Source of the DNA: UBA1381 sp964399965
GTDB taxonomy: Bacteria > Bacillota > Clostridia > UBA1381
Assembly (NCBI GenBank): GCA_964399965.1
Contig: CAYNRX010000005.1
Span: 1-64,000, forward strand
Length of the DNA: 64,000 nucleotides
Direction: 5' to 3'
The notes below the pieces were generated by a model. The model made no database searches and was not told the DNA's origin. It was given only the letters and a program-made list of their open reading frames with translations. Positions within the stretch are counted from its first letter, which is position 1, and every line of letters starts with the position of its first letter. This document shows, one piece after another, positions 60,057 to 64,000 of the stretch. The position numbers were made by a program, and so were the translations under genes.

Positions 60057-60170
60057 ATATTGCTTTTGGCCGATTTTGCTTATTTTTACGGATTTAGCTG
60101 CTGTTTACATCATTTTTCTTATAAAATCATCGTTTTTCATTATTAACAATTTGTTCATAATTTTAAATTT

Positions 60171-60545
60171 TCACACAAAATTCTCCCATACCGCAAGCGC
60201 ATTTTCCAAGTCAGGGGCAAATATACCCTTCTCCAGCTTCCTCCTGTCCTCCTCCGGATATAGGCCGGGATCTATGCTCTCCTCCCGAATCAGCTCTCTT
60301 CCCTCTCCCGAGACGCTGTAAAGGCATAGCCGCCCATCCTCGCAGCTCACCATATAGGATATCTGCACCGGCTCCTGCTCTATCACCGGCCGTGCGCTTT
60401 CAGCCGCAGGAGCGGCCGTCACGGCGGCGGGCATTTCCTGAGGATGCGCCTGCTCAAGCGTCAGCGAGCCTATGAGAAAACCTCCCGTAAAACAGAACGC
60501 CCCTGCCAAAATCACCGACACGATATATGACGATATCCTTTTCAT
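60171..60545 (-). CDS. BofC C-terminal-domain-like exported protein
   Basis: 124 residues. An N-terminal membrane segment (YIVSVILAGAFCFTGGFLIG), an Ala/Pro-rich linker, then YMVSCEDGRLCLYSVSGEG, SIDPGLYPEEDRRKLEKGI and LENALAVWENF, the pattern of the BofC C-terminal domain. BofC in Bacillus restrains pro-sigma-K processing during sporulation; clostridial homologues are mostly uncharacterised. Gene stands alone, with AGGAGG before the ATG, between groES and a divergent membrane gene. Confidence 0.8.
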   Translation of the reverse strand: MKRISSYIVSVILAGAFCFTGGFLIGSLTLEQAHPQEMPAAVTAAPAAESARPVIEQEPVQISYMVSCEDGRLCLYSVSGEGRELIREESIDPGLYPEEDRRKLEKGIFAPDLENALAVWENFV

Positions 60546-60634
60546 CTTATTTTCCTCCTCGCGCGCATAAAACTTGTTTTTATGAAATTATTTCCTGTTT
60601 TCGTTATTTTATACGAATATTTTTTAAAATATTG

Positions 60635-60663
60635 TTGAAACTGTGCACATTTTATGTTACAAT
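60635..60663 (+). promoter_or_regulatory. Sigma-A promoter of the membrane protein-deoC-deoB operon
   Basis: TTGAAA, 17-bp spacer, TACAAT; short leader to the GTG at 60690. Confidence 0.78.
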
Positions 60664-60689
60664 AATAACAAAAAGAAAGGACGGTAAAA

Positions 60690-61562
60690 GTGAGTTCAAA
60701 AAACAACAAACATGACTTTAAATTCCACGCCAACGTAACTGTATATTTTATCCTGCGCATACTGGTGCTGGCGGTGATGGTGATACAATTTATCCACGGC
60801 AACTACAACAACGTATTCATATGCCTGCTGACGCTGATATTGTTTCTGATACCGGTGATAGCCGATCACAACCTCAATATCAAGCTGCCGACCACGCTGG
60901 AGATAATAATCCTCCTATTCATATTTTCGGCGGAGATCCTGGGGGAGATACATTCATTTTATGTGCGCATCCCCTACTGGGATACTATCCTGCACATAAT
61001 AAACGGCTTTATGATGGCCGCTATCGGCTTTACGATGATAGACATTTTGAACCAGCACCCGAAATTCCACATCAGCATGTCGCCGGTTTTCGTAGCGTTC
61101 ACTGCCTTTTGTTTTTCGATGACGATAGGAGTGGTATGGGAGTTTTTTGAATTTGCTATGGATCAGCTGTTTCTTACTGACATGCAGAAGGATACGCTCA
61201 TCCCCGCTATATCCTCGGTATACTTAAACCCGGAAGGGATAAACGATGCTGTCGTGGTAAAGGATATAACCGAAACGGTCATAAAGACCGCATCGGGAGA
61301 AATAACGGTACCCGGCGGTTATTTGGACGTAGGCGTGATCGATACTATGAAGGATCTGCTGGTAAACTGCGCCGGCGCGCTGATATTCTCCGCCATAGGT
61401 GCTGTATACATCAAAAACCGCGGCCGGGGCAAATTCGCCGCCCGCTTTATCCCCCAGCTGAAAACACCCGAGGAAATACGCCAGAGCCGTCAACTTCGCC
61501 GTGAATTCTTTGAGAAAAAACAGGCGAAAAAAGCAAAAAAACGCCAAAGGAAAGGATGCTGA
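60690..61562 (+). CDS. Conserved polytopic membrane protein (DUF2238/YjdF-like)
   Basis: 290 residues, GTG start with AAAGGAC upstream. Hydrophobic segments at about 17-35, 40-58, 65-85, 95-115, 130-155 and 225-245. Motifs RIPYWDTILHIINGFMMAAIGF and TIGVVWEFFEFAMDQL match the DUF2238/YjdF family of membrane proteins (WDxxxH and WExxE), of unknown role. The C-terminus is a very basic cytoplasmic tail (KKQAKKAKKRQRKGC). It lies 3 nt before deoC, so is cotranscribed with nucleoside catabolism genes. Confidence 0.8.
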   Translation: MSSKNNKHDFKFHANVTVYFILRILVLAVMVIQFIHGNYNNVFICLLTLILFLIPVIADHNLNIKLPTTLEIIILLFIFSAEILGEIHSFYVRIPYWDTILHIINGFMMAAIGFTMIDILNQHPKFHISMSPVFVAFTAFCFSMTIGVVWEFFEFAMDQLFLTDMQKDTLIPAISSVYLNPEGINDAVVVKDITETVIKTASGEITVPGGYLDVGVIDTMKDLLVNCAGALIFSAIGAVYIKNRGRGKFAARFIPQLKTPEEIRQSRQLRREFFEKKQAKKAKKRQRKGC

Positions 61563-61565
61563 AAA

Positions 61566-62204
61566 ATGGAGCTTTTTAAGTATATCGACCATACCCTGCT
61601 CTCCCCGACGGCCACCTTTGAGGATATCCGCCGTCTATGCATGGAGGGCTATGAATACAGAGCCGCCTCTGTCTGCATACCGCCTTGCTATGTCGCCTTT
61701 GCGCGCAGGACGTTCCCGGGGCTTAATATCTGCACTGTGGTCGGCTTCCCTCTCGGCTATAACACCATCGTCTCCAAGGTGAACGAGGCGGAGACTCTGC
61801 TGCATCTGGGGGCGGACGAGATAGATACCGTTGTCAACCGCGGAATGATAAAAAACGGCGATTTTGACATGGTGACCCAGGAGCTTACGCGTATCAAGAA
61901 GGTCTGCGGCGACAATATCCTAAAAGTGATAGCCGAGACCTGCGACCTCACCGAGGAAGAAAAGATAAAGCTCTGCGACTGCGTAAACAAGAGCGGAGCG
62001 GATTTCATCAAGACCTCCACCGGTTTCGGAAAAAGCGGAGCCGCGCTTGAGGACGTGGAGCTGTTTAAAGCGTACATTTCTCCCAATGTGCGTATAAAGG
62101 CCGCCGGCGGTATTCGTACGGAGAAGGAAATACGCGCATTCATCGACGCCGGCTGCTCACGCATAGGCACCAGCGCAGGGGTACGTATCCTGGCGGAGGG
62201 ATGA
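61566..62204 (+). CDS. deoC: Deoxyribose-phosphate aldolase
   Basis: 212 residues. Cleaves 2-deoxyribose 5-phosphate to glyceraldehyde 3-phosphate and acetaldehyde. TIM barrel with IDHTLLSPTATFEDI, VVGFPLGYN, EIDTVVNRGMIKNGD (Asp), ICNKSGADFIKTSTGFG-type Lys (Schiff base) and KAAGGIRT. deoB follows by 3 nt. Confidence 0.96.
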   Translation: MELFKYIDHTLLSPTATFEDIRRLCMEGYEYRAASVCIPPCYVAFARRTFPGLNICTVVGFPLGYNTIVSKVNEAETLLHLGADEIDTVVNRGMIKNGDFDMVTQELTRIKKVCGDNILKVIAETCDLTEEEKIKLCDCVNKSGADFIKTSTGFGKSGAALEDVELFKAYISPNVRIKAAGGIRTEKEIRAFIDAGCSRIGTSAGVRILAEG

Positions 62205-62207
62205 GAT

Positions 62208-63323
62208 ATGAAGAGAGTATTTTTGATAGTTGCCGACAGCTTCGGCATCGGCTCCGCTCCCGACGCCGCCGATTTCGGCGATGCGGGAGCCAACACGCTT
62301 TTGTCCTGCTATAAAACGGGACTTCTTGAGATCCCCACTCTTGCCCGGCTGGGACTTTTCAATATCGATGGCGTGGACTGCGGGAAAAAGGCGTCCTTGC
62401 CGCTTGCCGATCACGCCCGGCTTGAGGAACTTTCACGCGGCAAGGATACAACGATAGGTCACTGGGAGATAGCAGGGATAGTGTCCGAAAAGCCGCTGCC
62501 GACATATCCTCACGGCTTTCCGCCGGAAATAATCTCGGCCTTTGAGAAGGCGACCGGACACAAGGTCCTGTGCAACAAGCCGTATTTGGGCACGCAGGTG
62601 ATAGCGGACTACGGCGAGGAGCATATGAGAACCGGCGCGCTGATCGTCTACACCTCTGCCGACAGCGTGTTTCAGATAGCCGCCCATGAGGACGTTGTCC
62701 CCATAGAGCAGCTCTACAAATACTGCCGGGAAGCGCGGCGGATACTTACCGGCGAGCATAATGTCGGCCGGGTCATAGCCCGACCATTTATCGGTACGCC
62801 CGGAAATTTCACGCGCACCGACAAACGGCATGATTTTTCGGTCGAGCCGCCCGCTCCCACAATGCTTGACGAGCTTAAAGCGTCCGGGCTTGACGTTATA
62901 GCCGCGGGCAAGATAAACGATATTTTTTGCGGACGCGGCGTCACCGAAGCTGTCAGGACGCATAATAACGAGGACGGCATGGATAAGACTATCGCCTATG
63001 CCAAGAAGGATTTTAGCGGACTTTGCTTTGTCAATCTCGTTGATTTCGATATGCTCTACGGCCACCGCAACGATGCGCGCGGCTATGCCTGCGCCCTGTC
63101 ATCCTTTGATAAGCGGCTCTTTGAGCTGCTGCCGCTTTTGACCGCGGAGGATCTTCTGATAATAACGGCGGATCACGGCTGCGACCCCGGCTTCCCCGGC
63201 ACCGATCACACGCGTGAGTACGTGCCGTATCTGTCATATTGCACACATAAAACCGGGGAAAATCTTGGCACTTTACGGGGATTTTGCCACGTTTCCCAGG
63301 CCGTAAAATCATGGCTATTGTAG
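62208..63323 (+). CDS. deoB: Phosphopentomutase
   Basis: 371 residues, slightly short but complete. Interconverts (deoxy)ribose 1- and 5-phosphate; alkaline-phosphatase fold with two Mn. Motifs: IVADSFGIGSAPDAADFGDAGANTL (metal Asp), DTTIGHWEIAG (phospho-Thr), FVNLVDFDMLYGHRND, ITADHGCDPGFPGTDHTREYVP. With deoC it channels nucleoside sugars into glycolysis. Confidence 0.97.
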   Translation: MKRVFLIVADSFGIGSAPDAADFGDAGANTLLSCYKTGLLEIPTLARLGLFNIDGVDCGKKASLPLADHARLEELSRGKDTTIGHWEIAGIVSEKPLPTYPHGFPPEIISAFEKATGHKVLCNKPYLGTQVIADYGEEHMRTGALIVYTSADSVFQIAAHEDVVPIEQLYKYCREARRILTGEHNVGRVIARPFIGTPGNFTRTDKRHDFSVEPPAPTMLDELKASGLDVIAAGKINDIFCGRGVTEAVRTHNNEDGMDKTIAYAKKDFSGLCFVNLVDFDMLYGHRNDARGYACALSSFDKRLFELLPLLTAEDLLIITADHGCDPGFPGTDHTREYVPYLSYCTHKTGENLGTLRGFCHVSQAVKSWLL

Positions 63324-63330
63324 AAAATGG

Positions 63331-63370
63331 AGAGGAATACGGTAATTTTACCATATTCCTCTGTTTTTTT
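63331..63370 (+). terminator. Terminator of the deoC-deoB operon
   Basis: AGAGGAATA-C-GGTAA, TT, TTACC-A-TATTCCTCT, then GTTTTTTT. Confidence 0.92.
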
Positions 63371-63402
63371 ATATGAAAAATAACTATATTTTCAAAAAAC
63401 AG

Positions 63403-63431
63403 TTGTTTTTTTCTGAAAAATACGATATAAT
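63403..63431 (+). promoter_or_regulatory. Sigma-A promoter of the serine acetyltransferase gene
   Basis: TTGTTT, 17-bp spacer, TATAAT. Confidence 0.72.
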
Positions 63432-63472
63432 TAGAAGATGGATAGTAATGAATTTTCAGCGAGGTGCAGACT

Positions 63473-64000
63473 TTGTTTAAAAATATAGCTTATGACATCA
63501 AATCTATACTTCGCCGCGACCCGGCAGCCAGAAACGGGCTGGAGGTGTTTTTCCTCTATTCCGGCTTTCATGCCCTGCTGTGGCATAGGCTATCGCACCG
63601 GCTGTTTAAAATGCATTTGAAATTTGCCGCCAGGCTGGCTTCACAGCTGGGACGGTTCTTCACCGGCGTGGAGATACACCCGGGAGCGGTGATCGGTCGC
63701 GGCCTGCTCATAGACCACGGAATGGGGGTAGTGATCGGGGAAACAGCCGTCATCGGCGACGACTGCACGATATACCAGGGCGTTACCCTCGGCGGCACCG
63801 GCAAGGAATGCGGGAAACGTCACCCGACCATCGGCAACAACGTCATGATCGGCAGCGGCGCCAAGGTGCTGGGGCCGTTCACGGTCGGCGACAATTCCAA
63901 AATAGCAGCAGGAGCCGTGGTCCTCTCAGAGGTGCCTCCCGACTCCACCTGCGTCGGCGTCCCCGCCCGCATCGTCCGCCAGGCCGGAAGAAAGGTCTCA
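63473..64000 (+). CDS. cysE: Serine O-acetyltransferase, 3' end beyond the window
   Basis: 176 codons to the window edge, open frame with no stop. Starts at TTG (63473) with GAGGTGCAGACT upstream. The N-terminal helical part (RDPAARNGLEVFFLYSGFHALLWHRLSHRLF) and left-handed beta-helix hexapeptides (IHPGAVIGRGLLIDHGMGVVIGETAVIGDDCTIYQGVTLGG, with the catalytic His) are diagnostic of CysE/EpsC. It makes O-acetylserine for cysteine synthesis. The visible part is already most of the short Gram-positive form. Confidence 0.93.
   Translation, partial: MFKNIAYDIKSILRRDPAARNGLEVFFLYSGFHALLWHRLSHRLFKMHLKFAARLASQLGRFFTGVEIHPGAVIGRGLLIDHGMGVVIGETAVIGDDCTIYQGVTLGGTGKECGKRHPTIGNNVMIGSGAKVLGPFTVGDNSKIAAGAVVLSEVPPDSTCVGVPARIVRQAGRKVS

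Overview
The window is a chromosomal segment of a spore-forming, fermentative Gram-positive anaerobe, most likely class Clostridia of the Bacillota. The support is a spoIIM-like gene, a BofC-like gene, the ylxM-ffh-rpsP-khpA-rimM-trmD and yhbY-nadD-yqeK-rsfS-leuS gene orders, a pta-ackA acetate pathway, CIRCE-controlled groESL, sigma-A type promoters with 17-bp spacers and strong AGGAGG ribosome binding sites. Base composition is moderate, ATA is a common isoleucine codon, and TTG/GTG starts are frequent. I see no prophage, IS transposase or CRISPR array. Almost everything is housekeeping; what is unusual lies between genes.

Layout. 0.2-6.7 kb: spoIIM-like gene, an aldo/keto reductase with a degenerate methyltransferase and a lipoprotein, a DUF1624 membrane acyltransferase with a translationally coupled small protein, a small conserved basic protein, and a small alarmone synthetase followed by a DUF368 polyprenyl-phosphate carrier. 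7.0-10.7 kb: the SRP/ribosome operon. 10.7-14.2 kb: sirtuin, two small proteins and ComEC. 14.3-23.7 kb: leuS operon, CpXC zinc protein, and mtaB-rho-rsmF. 23.8-30.3 kb: an HPr-like protein without the active-site histidine, tRNA-Met, htpG with a CIRCE element, a GH78 rhamnosidase and an LRR surface protein. 30.4-37.2 kb: a leftward operon ung-polA-coaE-slt-cytidylate kinase-like-uppP plus a GNAT gene. 37.5-42.4 kb: pta-ackA, an MFS permease and a cluster of DnaA boxes. 42.4-50.6 kb: an ECF sigma/anti-sigma pair divergent from a MarR-regulated heterodimeric ABC exporter, then glyS, a gluzincin-like peptidase, ksgA and an XRE regulator. 50.6-64 kb: metF-metH, a large multidomain rhamnogalacturonan lyase, groESL, a BofC-like gene, a membrane gene with deoC-deoB, and a truncated serine acetyltransferase.

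Most noteworthy: (1) a family of non-coding, hairpin-rich mobile elements (four copies: 1-173, 6706-6919, 10250-10281, 32561-32643). Two copies are flanked by 10-11 bp direct repeats that look like target-site duplications. One sits in the 5' leader of the alarmone synthetase gene and duplicated its ribosome binding site. (2) At least five DnaA boxes within about 110 bp at 41.36-41.47 kb with no dnaA nearby, close to where gene orientation changes from mainly leftward to mainly rightward. (3) A family of sequence-related terminator hairpins with a core CCGCCTGYAT. (4) A twin GTTGC-N4-GCAAC operator at the MarR-ABC promoter. (5) CIRCE at htpG as well as at groESL.

The genes tie together around envelope lipid-carrier recycling (DUF368, UppP, lytic transglycosylase), translation and protein folding, acetate fermentation, and use of rhamnogalacturonan-type pectin (secreted PL11 lyase, cytoplasmic GH78 rhamnosidase).
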